From Pseudomonas palleroniana (GTDB taxonomy: Bacteria; Pseudomonadota; Gammaproteobacteria; Pseudomonadales; Pseudomonadaceae), in assembly GCF_003031675.1 (NCBI RefSeq), contig NZ_PYWX01000053.1, forward strand, positions 124,001 to 188,000: 64,000 nt of DNA, in the 5' to 3' direction. Shown here in pieces: positions 46,027 through 54,453 of this stretch. The notes beneath the pieces are model-generated. The model saw only the letters and a list, made by a program, of their open reading frames with translations. It did no database searches and was not told the origin of the DNA. Positions within the stretch are counted from its first letter, which is position 1, and each line of letters starts with the position of its first letter. Made by a program: the position numbers and the translations under genes.

Positions 46027-46443
46027 TTAATCGCGGCAATAACCTTCGCCGGTATCGACAATCAAGCAGTCCTTTTTATCCGCCAGCCATTTCAGGCCGG
46101 TGGCCTCGCCGTCGCCGGCGCTCAATTGCTGCGGGCCGTCGGGGCGGGTAAAGGTAATGCCGTCTTCGTTGGCTTCCCCTTTGAAGGTGCCGGCGTCGTC
46201 GTTATCCAGGCCGTATTTCATGGTCAGCAGGTAGTGGCCACGGCCGATGCTGTCGTCCTTGGCGATGGTCAGGCTCAAGCCTTCGACGCCGATCCACTTG
46301 CCAACCCATTTATCGGTCGGCGGGGTTGCCGGTACCAGCGTGGCCTGTACCGAGGCGGGAGCGGGTTTGGGCGCGGGCGTTGGCTCTTTATTGCAGGCGG
46401 TGAGCAGGGCAAGGGCAGGCAGAACAAAGAGTATTTTTTTCAT
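46027..46443 (-). CDS. Small lipoprotein of unknown function
   Basis: The 138-residue protein has a signal peptide and lipobox LLTACNKE (Cys17), a Pro/Ala-rich linker and a compact domain. KWVGKWIGVEGLSLTIAKD, HYLLTMKYG and TFTRPDG suggest a small beta-barrel, and two cysteines near the C terminus (DCLIVDTGEGYC) may form a disulfide. I do not recognise a function. It is a single gene. Confidence 0.75.
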   Translation of the reverse strand: MKKILFVLPALALLTACNKEPTPAPKPAPASVQATLVPATPPTDKWVGKWIGVEGLSLTIAKDDSIGRGHYLLTMKYGLDNDDAGTFKGEANEDGITFTRPDGPQQLSAGDGEATGLKWLADKKDCLIVDTGEGYCRD

Positions 46444-46642
46444 AGCGACATGGCCTTGATCAAAAAGTGTGCAGCCCTTGGGCAAACGTGCTGCGTTGGA
46501 CTCGAATACCGTGATTTAGTGCGCTGTTCGCACGGTGTTTGGTTATGCTCTTGGGGCAGACTCCGACCCGACTGCTAGATTACCGGGTTGAGTGCTGCCG
46601 TGTTCAGTGCTCAGCGTTCAGCCCGCCATGCAAGAGAATTCA

Positions 46643-47521
46643 ATGACCGTCAGCACCCCCCTTTCCGGCGTCAACCGTCCCTTCAAAGGCATTTTGCTGA
46701 TTGTGGTGGCGACCTTTCTGTTTTCCAGCCACGACGCCTTGTCCAAATACCTGGCCGGGTTCTATCCGATCGTGATGGTGGTGTGGGCGCGTTACCTGGT
46801 GCACACCCTGTTGATGGCCGGGATCTTCCTGCCGCAATCGGGCTTGCGGGTATTGCGCAGTAAACGCCCGGGCATGCAGGTGGTGCGCGCTTTGTGCCTG
46901 TTGGGCACCAGCCTGTTTTTCACCACGGCGCTGCATTACATCCCGTTGGCGGAAGCCACGGCGGTGAACTTCCTCGCGCCGATCCTGGTGACGGCGCTGT
47001 CCGTGCCGCTGCTCGGCGAGCATGTCACGCGTGGCCAGTGGCTGGCGGTGATCTGCGGGTTTGTCGGGGTGCTGGTGATCATCCATCCGGGGGGCGAGTT
47101 GTTTACCCCGGCGGTGTTGCTGCCGCTGTGTTCGGCGCTGTTTTTCTGCTTCTATCAACTGCTCACGCGCATCCTCAGCCAATACGACACACCGACCACC
47201 AGCAACTTCTTCGCCGGCCTGTGCAATACCCTAGTGATGAGTGCCATGGTGCCGTTCTTCTGGCAAATCCCCACGTTATGGCACGCGGTGTTGATGCTGG
47301 CGTTGGGGACGTGCGGGATGACGGCGCACCTGCTGTTGACCCAGGCGTTCCGCTTCGCGGCGCCGGCCTTGCTGGCGCCGTTCGGCTATTGCCAGATCGT
47401 GTTCGCAGGGTTGTTGGGCTGGCTGGTGTTCAATCACACCCCGGACCTGACCACGGTGGTCGGGATCGGGGTGATCTGCATGAGCGGGTTGGCCGCTGCC
47501 TGGCAGCAACGGCGCAGATAG
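46643..47521 (+). CDS. EamA/DMT-family transporter
   Basis: Inner-membrane protein of 292 residues with about ten hydrophobic helices in two EamA repeats (ILLIVVATFLFSSHDALSKYL, FLAPILVTALSVPLLGEHVTRGQ; second half SALFFCFYQLLTRIL). The substrate is unknown. I chose ATG 46643 (AAGAGA about 7 bases upstream); ATG 46628 is also in frame. It precedes the quinate island and converges on its MFS gene. Confidence 0.88.
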   Translation: MTVSTPLSGVNRPFKGILLIVVATFLFSSHDALSKYLAGFYPIVMVVWARYLVHTLLMAGIFLPQSGLRVLRSKRPGMQVVRALCLLGTSLFFTTALHYIPLAEATAVNFLAPILVTALSVPLLGEHVTRGQWLAVICGFVGVLVIIHPGGELFTPAVLLPLCSALFFCFYQLLTRILSQYDTPTTSNFFAGLCNTLVMSAMVPFFWQIPTLWHAVLMLALGTCGMTAHLLLTQAFRFAAPALLAPFGYCQIVFAGLLGWLVFNHTPDLTTVVGIGVICMSGLAAAWQQRRR

Positions 47522-47547
47522 CTCGGGGGGATAGCTCGTGGGGTAGC

Positions 47548-48882
47548 TCAGACGTCTACGGTAGGAATTCTGCGCGGTGCCATGAAGTACATCCAGGTCA
47601 GGGCAATGAAGTACATCGCCGGGATCAGGGTGAACAGCACCGTGTAGTTGTTGTTCGTGACCGTGAGGATATGCCCGACGATCTGGGTCATGAACATGCC
47701 GCCGATCGCCGCGCACATGCCACCGAAACCGAACACCGTGCTCATCATGTGCTTGGGCGTGTAGTCCATCACCAGGCTCCAGATATTGGCGGTCCAGGCC
47801 TGGTGCGCGCCGATGGCCAGGGAAATGGCAAACACTGCGACCCACAGCTGGCTGGAACCGGCGGCCATGATCACTCCGATGATGCAGCAGGCAAACAGCA
47901 GCATCGACAGCAACCGCGCCTTGATCGGGTTCATCCCGCGGCCGATCAGGAACGACGACAGAATGCCCCCGCCCACACTGCCGAAGTCGGCGGTCAGGTA
48001 AATGATGATCAGCGGAATGCCCATCTGGGTCACGTTGATGCCCAGGTTGTATTGCTGGTTCAGGAACGGCGGCAGCCAGTACAGGTAGAACCAGAACACT
48101 GGTGCGGTCATTGCGTAGGCAAGGGCGAAGGCCCAGGTACCACGCATGCGCAGGATGCGGCTGAACGGGACGCGAGGTTGTTCCGGTTCGAGTTCCTGCT
48201 GTACGTAGTCCAGTTCGGATTGTTTAACGGTGGGGTGGTCTTCCGGGTTGTAGTACTTCAGGCCCCAGCACACCAGCCAGATCCCGCCGAGTGCCGACAT
48301 GCACAGGAACGCCGCCTGCCAGCCCCACACGTGCAGGATCAACGGCAGCAGCATCGGCGTCACCATCGCACCGACGTTGGTGCCGGCGTTGAAGATGCCG
48401 GTGGCGACTGCGCGCTCACCCGCCGGGAACCACAGGCGCGTGGTCTTGACGCAGGCCGGGTAGTTGGCGGCTTCGGTGATGCCGAGGATAAAACGGCAGA
48501 CCATAAAGCCGAGCGCCGAGGTGGCCAGGCCGTGGGCGCCGGTGGCCAGGCTCCACAGCAAGACCGCGCAGAAGAACACGCGCTTGACGCCGATGCGGTC
48601 GATCAGCCGGCCTTGCAGTACAAAACCGATGGCATAACCCACCTGGAACCAGAAGTTGATGTTGGCGTAGTCCATCGCCGTCCAGCTCATTTCCTTGGCC
48701 AGGATCGGTTGCATCACGCCCAGGGCGGCGCGGTCGATGTAGTTCAGTGTGGTGGCGAAGAACACCAGGGCCAGCATGCCCCAGCGGGTTTTACCCACGG
48801 CCAGGGCGCCGCGGATCTTGTCGCCGATGCCGGCGTGCGGGTTGCCCGGGCGCGCGGCCAGGACGGAGTTTTGCGAAGGCAT
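47548..48882 (-). CDS. MFS transporter (ACS family), probable quinate/shikimate uptake
   Basis: The 444-residue inner-membrane protein has twelve predicted helices and a central cytoplasmic loop around residues 205-235. Anion:cation symporter features include LNYIDRAALGVMQP in helix 1, GRLIDRIGVKRVF, and RFILGITEAANYPACVK. The ACS family moves organic acids such as glucarate, tartrate and phthalate. Its position, divergent from quiC with a shared control region, makes quinate, shikimate or dehydroshikimate the likely cargo. Confidence 0.88.
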   Translation of the reverse strand: MPSQNSVLAARPGNPHAGIGDKIRGALAVGKTRWGMLALVFFATTLNYIDRAALGVMQPILAKEMSWTAMDYANINFWFQVGYAIGFVLQGRLIDRIGVKRVFFCAVLLWSLATGAHGLATSALGFMVCRFILGITEAANYPACVKTTRLWFPAGERAVATGIFNAGTNVGAMVTPMLLPLILHVWGWQAAFLCMSALGGIWLVCWGLKYYNPEDHPTVKQSELDYVQQELEPEQPRVPFSRILRMRGTWAFALAYAMTAPVFWFYLYWLPPFLNQQYNLGINVTQMGIPLIIIYLTADFGSVGGGILSSFLIGRGMNPIKARLLSMLLFACCIIGVIMAAGSSQLWVAVFAISLAIGAHQAWTANIWSLVMDYTPKHMMSTVFGFGGMCAAIGGMFMTQIVGHILTVTNNNYTVLFTLIPAMYFIALTWMYFMAPRRIPTVDV

Positions 48883-49001
48883 GAGGTGGTACCCGTTTTT
48901 GAAATTGTTATGGTGTGTGCTGGGCTTCTTTTTCGGGTGTAGCTGCGAGAACGATGGTGCGTAGTGGCTAAAAAATCGTCAATTCGCCAAAGGGGCTTAG
49001 T

Positions 49002-49016
49002 GTTCGATAATCGCAC
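49002..49016 (+). promoter_or_regulatory. PcaR-type operator, exact 15-base match
   Basis: GTTCGATAATCGCAC lies between the divergent MFS and quiC genes. From memory, this is the sequence reported for PcaR (IclR family) at pca promoters in Pseudomonas putida. It is 91 bases upstream of quiC and about 20 bases upstream of the minus-strand -35 (TTGACG, 48977-48982) of the transporter gene, an activator-like distance. Confidence 0.65.
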
Positions 49017-49022
49017 CAAAAA

Positions 49023-49043
49023 CTAACCGGTTCGTACATTTTA
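49023..49043 (+). promoter_or_regulatory. Candidate TetR operator upstream of quiC
   Basis: CTAACCGGTTCGTACATTTTA is matched at 16 of 21 positions, in the same orientation to its gene, by a site upstream of aroQ (53241-53261). AACCGGTT within it is a perfect palindrome. It touches the probable quiC -35. Confidence 0.5.
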
Positions 49044-49044
49044 A

Positions 49045-49073
49045 TTGCTGCGTGTAGGCTGGGGGCGAATAAT
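49045..49073 (+). promoter_or_regulatory. Likely quiC promoter
   Basis: TTGCTG and AATAAT with a 17-base spacer, 34 bases before ATG 49107. The upstream candidate operator overlaps its -35 edge, which suits repression. Confidence 0.5.
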
Positions 49074-49106
49074 TTGCCACAAACAACAATTGCCGGGAGT
49101 CGCCCC

Positions 49107-51008
49107 ATGCAACGTTCCATTGCCACCGTTTCCTTGAGCGGTACTCTGCCGGAAAAGCTTGAAGCCATTGCCGCCGCCGGGTTTGACGGGGTCGAGATCT
49201 TCGAGAATGACTTGTTGTATTACGACGGCAGCCCGCGGGAAGTCAGGCAAATGTGTGCCGACCTGGGCATTGCCATCACCTTGTTCCAGCCCTTTCGCGA
49301 CTTCGAAGGCTGCCGCCGCGACCGCCTGGCGCGCAACCTTGAACGGGCCGAGCGCAAGTTCGACTTGATGCAGGAACTGGGCACCGACCTGGTGCTGGTG
49401 TGCAGTAATGCTTCGGCCGATTGCGTGGGCGATGAACGCATTTTGCTCGACGACTTGAGCCTGCTGGCCGAACACGCCGGGCGCCGTGGACTGCGCATTG
49501 GTTATGAAGCGCTGGCCTGGGGCAAGCATGTCAACACCTGGCAGCAAGTGTGGAACCTGGTGCGCCAGGTCGATCACCCCAGCCTCGGCGTGCTGCTCGA
49601 CAGCTTCCACACCTTGTCGCTCAAGGGCGACCCGAGCGCGATCGCGCAGATCCCCGGCGACAAGATCTTCTTTGTGCAAATGGCTGACGCGCCGATCCTG
49701 GCCATGGACGTGCTGGAGTGGAGCCGGCACTTCCGTTGCTTCCCCGGGCAGGGCGAATTCGACCTGGCGGGGTTCCTCGCACCGATCATCCAGAGCGGCT
49801 ACACCGGGCCGTTATCCCTGGAGATCTTCAACGATGGTTTCCGCGCGGCACCCACCCGGGCGAATGCGGCAGACGGCTTGCGCTCGCTGCTGTACCTGGA
49901 AGAGAAAACCCGTGAACGCCTCCAGCAGCAAGCGCCTGCCCAGCCCGTCGATATCCTGTTCGATACCCCGCCCGCCAGCGAATACGGTGGCATCGAGTTC
50001 CTGGAGTTCGCCGTGGATGAAAACCTCGGGGCCAGGCTCACTCAATGGCTGGAGCGCCTGGGCTTCGTCAAGGCCGGGCAGCACCGTTCCAAGAGTGTGA
50101 GCCTGTTGCGCCAGGGGGATATCAACCTGATCCTCAACTGTGAGCCGTATTCCTTCGCGCACAATTTTTTCGAGGCCCATGGGCCATCGTTGTGTGCCAC
50201 GGCGATTCGGGTCAAGGACAGTGCCAAGGCGATGGCACGGGCAGTGGCCTACAAAGGCCAGCCGTATCGCGGATTGGTGGGGCCCAACGAGCTGGAACTG
50301 GGCGCGGTTCGCGCACCGGATGGCAGCCTGATTTACCTGGTGGACCCAAGCGAAGGCGACTTGTACGACACTGATTTCAACCTGCAGCCGGCAGCGCTTT
50401 CCAGCGGCGGCCTGCTGCGCATTGACCATATGGCGATGGCCTTGCCGGCCGACAGCCTCGACAGTTGGGTGCTGTTTTACAAGAGCCTGCTGGATTTCGA
50501 GGCCGATGACGAAGTGGTGTTGCCCGACCCTTACGGCCTGGTGAAAAGCCGTGCACTGCGTAGCCGTTGCAGCTCGATCCGTCTGCCGTTGAATATTTCT
50601 GAGAACCGCAACACCGCCATTTCCCATGCACTATCGAGCTATCGAGGCTCGGGGGTGCACCACATTGCGTTCGACTGCGCGGATATTTTCGCCGAGGTGA
50701 GCCGGGCGAAGGCGGCAGGTGTGCCGTTGCTGGATATCCCGCTCAACTACTATGACGACCTGGCGGCGCGGTTTGATTTCGACGATGAGTTCCTCAGCGA
50801 GTTGGCGTATTACAACGTGCTGTACGACCGCGACGCCCAGGGCGGTGAGTTGTTTCATGTGTACACCGAGGCCTTCGAAGGGCGGTTTTTCTTCGAGATT
50901 ATCCAGCGCAAGAACGGTTACGCCGGCTATGGCGCGGCCAACGTGGCGGTCCGTCTGGCGGCGATGGCCAAATCCCGTAGCGGCGCGGCGCGGCAGGCGC
51001 GTTTATAA
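49107..51008 (+). CDS. quiC: 3-Dehydroshikimate dehydratase (bifunctional-type QuiC)
   Basis: Converts 3-dehydroshikimate to protocatechuate, the step that feeds quinate and shikimate into the beta-ketoadipate pathway. The 633-residue protein has two parts: a sugar-isomerase-like TIM barrel (about 1-265; AGFDGVEIFENDLLYYDG, LGVLLDSFHTLSLKGDP) and a C-terminal 4-hydroxyphenylpyruvate-dioxygenase-like (VOC) half (about 300-620; VHHIAFDCADIF, GRFFFEIIQRKNGYAGYG). That fusion is the pseudomonad QuiC type. ATG 49107 has GGGAG 8 bases upstream. It leads into the TetR gene. Confidence 0.93.
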   Translation: MQRSIATVSLSGTLPEKLEAIAAAGFDGVEIFENDLLYYDGSPREVRQMCADLGIAITLFQPFRDFEGCRRDRLARNLERAERKFDLMQELGTDLVLVCSNASADCVGDERILLDDLSLLAEHAGRRGLRIGYEALAWGKHVNTWQQVWNLVRQVDHPSLGVLLDSFHTLSLKGDPSAIAQIPGDKIFFVQMADAPILAMDVLEWSRHFRCFPGQGEFDLAGFLAPIIQSGYTGPLSLEIFNDGFRAAPTRANAADGLRSLLYLEEKTRERLQQQAPAQPVDILFDTPPASEYGGIEFLEFAVDENLGARLTQWLERLGFVKAGQHRSKSVSLLRQGDINLILNCEPYSFAHNFFEAHGPSLCATAIRVKDSAKAMARAVAYKGQPYRGLVGPNELELGAVRAPDGSLIYLVDPSEGDLYDTDFNLQPAALSSGGLLRIDHMAMALPADSLDSWVLFYKSLLDFEADDEVVLPDPYGLVKSRALRSRCSSIRLPLNISENRNTAISHALSSYRGSGVHHIAFDCADIFAEVSRAKAAGVPLLDIPLNYYDDLAARFDFDDEFLSELAYYNVLYDRDAQGGELFHVYTEAFEGRFFFEIIQRKNGYAGYGAANVAVRLAAMAKSRSGAARQARL

Positions 51009-51085
51009 CGGCGGGTCAGGTGCTTCCTTCGGCGGGCGGCGCGGCCCATAATCACCGCCTGCATAACACTGGCCGTGAGCGCACC

Positions 51086-51727
51086 ATGACCTCCGAAGCA
51101 CCGCGCAAGAGTCGTAAGAACAATCCGGAAAAAACCCGCGAAAACATCCTTCAGGAAGCCATCGCCGAGTTCGTTCAACAGGGCCTGTCCGGCGCTCGCG
51201 TGGATGCGATCGCCGAGCGCATCCACACCTCCAAACGCATGATCTATTACTACTTCGGCAGTAAGGAACAGCTCTACGTCGAAGTACTGGAGAAGCTCTA
51301 CGGCGACATCCGTAATACCGAAACCCGTATGAACCTCACCGCGCTGGAGCCCCGTGAAGCGATCCGGCGCCTGGTGGAGTTCACCTTTGATCACCACGAC
51401 CAGAACGTGGATTTCGTGCGTATCGTCAGCATCGAGAATATCCACAACGCCGAATACGTGAAGCGTTCGGATGCGATCAAGGCGATGAACAGCAACATCC
51501 TTGAAGCGTTGGGCGCCACTTTGCGTCGGGGGGCCGAGATGGGGCTGTTCCGCGAGGGGCTGGAGCCGTTGGACGTGCACCTGCTGATCAACTCTTTCAG
51601 CTTTTACCGGGTGTCCAACCGCCATACGTTCAGTGAGATTTTTCAGATCGAGCTGTCGGACGAGGCGATCAAGCAGCGCCACCGCGAGATGATTTGTGAT
51701 TCGGTGATGCGTTACTTGCAGGCCTAA
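51086..51727 (+). CDS. TetR-family regulator of the quinate island
   Basis: The 213-residue protein has an N-terminal TetR helix-turn-helix (residues 14-60: TRENILQEAIAEFVQQGLSGARVDAIAERIHTSKRMIYYYFGSKEQLY) and a ligand/dimer domain. It follows quiC after 77 bases on the same strand, between quiC and the aroE/aroQ pair, so it most likely senses a pathway compound and represses one or both arms. IclR-type PcaU controls quinate genes in Acinetobacter; a TetR protein in that role is less usual. Confidence 0.88.
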   Translation: MTSEAPRKSRKNNPEKTRENILQEAIAEFVQQGLSGARVDAIAERIHTSKRMIYYYFGSKEQLYVEVLEKLYGDIRNTETRMNLTALEPREAIRRLVEFTFDHHDQNVDFVRIVSIENIHNAEYVKRSDAIKAMNSNILEALGATLRRGAEMGLFREGLEPLDVHLLINSFSFYRVSNRHTFSEIFQIELSDEAIKQRHREMICDSVMRYLQA

Positions 51728-51743
51728 GGCTGAAACAGGACCC

Positions 51744-51896
51744 ATGTGGGAGGGGGCTTGCTCCCGATAGCGTTGTGCCAGTCAGCAGTTTTTCGACTGA
51801 CTTGCCGCTATCGGGAGCAAGCCCCCTCCCACAGGTTAACCATCGTCCGCTCTATCGCTTAACTGACTGGCATTAGGGCAAGCCGCTCCCACATTG
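51744..51896. repeat. Composite REPIN with third arm
   Basis: REPIN arms at 51744-51770 and 51810-51833, followed by a third arm at 51834-51895 (GGTTAACCATCGTCCGCTCT and on to GGCATTAGGGCAAGC). The third arm is nearly identical to the inverse of 43925-43985. It lies between convergent tetR and aroE-type genes. Confidence 0.88.
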
Positions 51897-51911
51897 GGAT
51901 TTTTTTGCCAG

Positions 51912-52760
51912 TCAGGTATTCATGCTCTGGAAGTGCGCCAGCATGCGGTCGGCGTCTGGCGCCTTGCCACTGAACAACTCAAACGCCTTCACCGCCTGAA
52001 ACACCGCCATGTTGCCGCCATCCAGGGTGCGGCAACCCAAGGCGCGGGCGTCGCGCAGCAGTTCGGTTTCCAGGGGGAAGTACACAATTTCCGCGACCCA
52101 TAACTCAGCCCGCAACAGCGCGGGCGGCACTGGCGTGCCCGGCAGTTTAGCCATGCCCATCGGTGTGGTGTTGACCAACCCATCGGCTTCGGCCATGGCA
52201 CTTTCCAGGTGGCTGCCGACCTGGGCACGCCCGCTGCCGAAACGCTGTGCAAGGTTATCGACAAGGTCGCGGGCGCGGCTGATCTCCACGTCAAAAATAC
52301 TCAAGTGTTGTACGCCTTCGGCCAACAGTGCGTGGGCCACGGCCGCTCCCGCACCGCCGGCGCCCATCTGAACCACGCGTTGGCGCGCGACATCATTGAA
52401 GTTGCGCCGAAACCCTTCGGCAAACCCCAGGCAGTCGGTGTTGTGGCCGATTCGCTTGCCGGCCTTGAATACCACGGTGTTGACCGCGCCGATGCCTCGG
52501 GCTTCGTCGGAGAGTTCATCGAGCAACGGCAGAATCGCCTGCTTGCACGGGTAGGTAATGTTCAGCCCGGTGAAGTGCATCAACTCGGCGGCGCGCAGCA
52601 GGTCGGGCAGGGCGTTGATGTCCAGGTGCAGCGGTGCAAGATCAATCAGGCGATACAGGTAACGCAGGCCTTGGGCGTCGCCTTCCTGCTCATGCAGCGC
52701 CGGGGTGCGGGAGGCCTGGATGCCCGAGCCGATCAGGCCGGCGAGGATGCGCGGTTTCAT
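51912..52760 (-). CDS. Quinate/shikimate dehydrogenase, NAD type
   Basis: Oxidises quinate and/or shikimate to the 3-dehydro compounds. The 282-residue AroE-fold protein has the substrate Lys73 in [13 protein letters not shown], Asp109 in [11 protein letters not shown], and a Rossmann motif GAGGAGAA. The end of beta-2 reads IFDVE; the Asp (157) there favours NAD over NADP, where AroE normally has an NRT-type site. Together with its catabolic neighbours this points to degradation, not biosynthesis. It overlaps aroQ by 4 bases. Confidence 0.9.
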   Translation of the reverse strand: MKPRILAGLIGSGIQASRTPALHEQEGDAQGLRYLYRLIDLAPLHLDINALPDLLRAAELMHFTGLNITYPCKQAILPLLDELSDEARGIGAVNTVVFKAGKRIGHNTDCLGFAEGFRRNFNDVARQRVVQMGAGGAGAAVAHALLAEGVQHLSIFDVEISRARDLVDNLAQRFGSGRAQVGSHLESAMAEADGLVNTTPMGMAKLPGTPVPPALLRAELWVAEIVYFPLETELLRDARALGCRTLDGGNMAVFQAVKAFELFSGKAPDADRMLAHFQSMNT

Positions 52761-53206
52761 CGGGTCGATCCTTTTAGCAACTGGCTGAAGTGGCTCAGGG
52801 CCAAGTGGTAGCCGTGGCTACCGAAGCCGGCCAGCACTGCGGTGGCGACCGGCGATACAAAGGAGTGATGCCGAAACGCCTCACGCGCATGCACATTGGA
52901 TAAGTGCACTTCGATCACTGGCACTTCACTGGCCACCAGTGCGTCGCGAATCGCGACCGAGGTGTGGGTCCAGGCGGCCGGGTTGATCACGATCCCGGCG
53001 CAACGGGCGCGGGCGCCATGGATCCAGTCGAGCAGTTCGCCTTCGTGGTTGGTTTGGCGAAACTCCAGTTTCAACCCCAGTTGTTCAGCGCTGCGGCCAC
53101 ACAGGGCGGCGATGTCGGCCAGGGTTTCATGGCCGTAGGTGGCGGGCTCACGGGTGCCGAGCAGATTGAGATTGGGGCCGTTGAGCACCAGGATGAGGGG
53201 CGGCAT
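52757..53206 (-). CDS. aroQ: Type II 3-dehydroquinate dehydratase, catabolic copy
   Basis: Converts 3-dehydroquinate to 3-dehydroshikimate. The 149-residue protein has [20 protein letters not shown], with catalytic Tyr24, [28 protein letters not shown], and VEVHLSN-like [18 protein letters not shown] with the catalytic His. It heads the aroQ-dehydrogenase pair, so it is the catabolic form; a housekeeping aroQ is expected elsewhere in the genome. Confidence 0.93.
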   Translation of the reverse strand: MPPLILVLNGPNLNLLGTREPATYGHETLADIAALCGRSAEQLGLKLEFRQTNHEGELLDWIHGARARCAGIVINPAAWTHTSVAIRDALVASEVPVIEVHLSNVHAREAFRHHSFVSPVATAVLAGFGSHGYHLALSHFSQLLKGSTR

Positions 53207-53240
53207 GGGGTGTCTCCACAATTATTGTTCGTTGTGGAGG

Positions 53241-53261
53241 TAAAATGTACTGAATGGTTAA
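53241..53261 (-). promoter_or_regulatory. Candidate TetR operator upstream of aroQ
   Basis: On the minus strand it reads TTAACCATTCAGTACATTTTA, 16/21 identical to the site at 49023-49043 and in the same direction relative to its gene. It ends 35 bases before the aroQ ATG, where promoter elements are expected. Confidence 0.5.
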
Positions 53262-53299
53262 TTTGGTCAATCGACGGCAGTGTGCCCGAGTTGGCATGT

Positions 53300-53314
53300 G
53301 TTCGATTATCGAAC
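53300..53314 (-). promoter_or_regulatory. PcaR-type operator, 14/15 match, upstream of aroQ
   Basis: On the minus strand it reads GTTCGATAATCGAAC, one base different from the box at 49002-49016 and fully palindromic except at the centre. It lies about 94 bases upstream of aroQ. Confidence 0.6.
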
Positions 53315-53373
53315 CATTAATCCAGGGTAGTCGCTGCAGAAGGTGCGCCGCCCGAATACGGGCGGCGCACGGG

Positions 53374-54453
53374 TCAGCGTCGGGTCAACAACACGCCGGA
53401 TTCCATGTGGTGCGTCCACGGGAACTGGTCAAACATTGCACAGCGGGTAATGCGGTGCGTGTCATGCAGTTGCGCAATGTTCGCGGCCAGGGTCTCCGGG
53501 TTGCAGGAGATGTACAGGATGTTGTCGAAGCGCCGGGTCAGCTCGCAGGTGTCCGGGTCCATGCCGGCGCGGGGCGGGTCGACGAACACGCTGCCGAATT
53601 CATAGCTCTTCAGGTCGATGCCTTGCAGGCGGCGGAACGGACGCACTTCATTGAGCGCCTCGGTGAGTTCTTCGGCAGACAGGCGCACCAGAGTGACGTT
53701 ATCCACCGCGTTTTCATCGAGGTTGGCCAGCGCTGCGTTCACGGAGGTTTTGCTGATCTCGGTGGCCAGCACCTTACGCACGCGGGTGGCCAGCGGCAGG
53801 GTGAAGTTGCCGTTGCCGCAGTACAGTTCCAGCAAGTCATCCGGGCGATCGCCCAAGGCTTCATACGCCCAATTGAGCATCTTCTGGTTCACCGTGCCGT
53901 TGGGCTGGGTGAACGCGCCTTCGGGTTGGCGATAGCTGAAGGTACGGCCGCCGACTTCGAGTTTTTCCACCACGTAGTCATGGCCGATCACATCGCGCTT
54001 GCCCTTGGAGCGGCCGATGATGCTGACATTCAAGTCGGCGGCCAGCTGTTTGGCGGCGGTGTGCCAATGCTCATCCAGTGGGCGGTGATAGCACAGGGTG
54101 ATCATCGCGTCGCCAGCCAGTGTGGTGAGGAACTCCACCTGGAACAGCTTGTGGCTCAGGGCGGCGCTGGCTTGCCAGGCGGCCTTGAGTTGCGGCATCA
54201 ACTGGTTGATGCGGTGGCTGGCGATGGGGAACTCTTCGATCAGGATCGGCGTGCGCTTGTCGTCCTGGGAGAACATCGCGTAGTGGCGTTCACCACCTTC
54301 GCGCCACAGGCGGAACTCCGCCCGCAGGCGGAAGTTCTGCAGCGGCGAATCGAAGACCTGTGGCTCGGGTGCGTCGAACGGTGCCAGCAGGTCACGCAAG
54401 CGCGTGACCTTGTCTTGCAGTTGAGCGGTGTAGCGTGCGGCGTCAAAAGTCAT
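53374..54453 (-). CDS. trmA: tRNA (uracil-5-)-methyltransferase
   Basis: Methylates U54 of the T-loop of tRNAs. The 359-residue SAM enzyme has [23 protein letters not shown] and the catalytic-Cys motif [13 protein letters not shown]. It lacks the extra iron-sulfur TRAM part of RlmC/D-type enzymes, consistent with TrmA. Its start overlaps the stop of the purine permease gene by 4 bases (ATGA), so the two are coupled. Confidence 0.95.
   Translation of the reverse strand: MTFDAARYTAQLQDKVTRLRDLLAPFDAPEPQVFDSPLQNFRLRAEFRLWREGGERHYAMFSQDDKRTPILIEEFPIASHRINQLMPQLKAAWQASAALSHKLFQVEFLTTLAGDAMITLCYHRPLDEHWHTAAKQLAADLNVSIIGRSKGKRDVIGHDYVVEKLEVGGRTFSYRQPEGAFTQPNGTVNQKMLNWAYEALGDRPDDLLELYCGNGNFTLPLATRVRKVLATEISKTSVNAALANLDENAVDNVTLVRLSAEELTEALNEVRPFRRLQGIDLKSYEFGSVFVDPPRAGMDPDTCELTRRFDNILYISCNPETLAANIAQLHDTHRITRCAMFDQFPWTHHMESGVLLTRR

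Noticed and set aside
46894-48942. Long plus-strand open frame (about 680 codons) over the EamA and MFS genes
   Set aside because: It is antisense or out of frame to two clear membrane-protein genes and its translation is Arg/Gly/His-rich without any domain. It is a GC-bias shadow.
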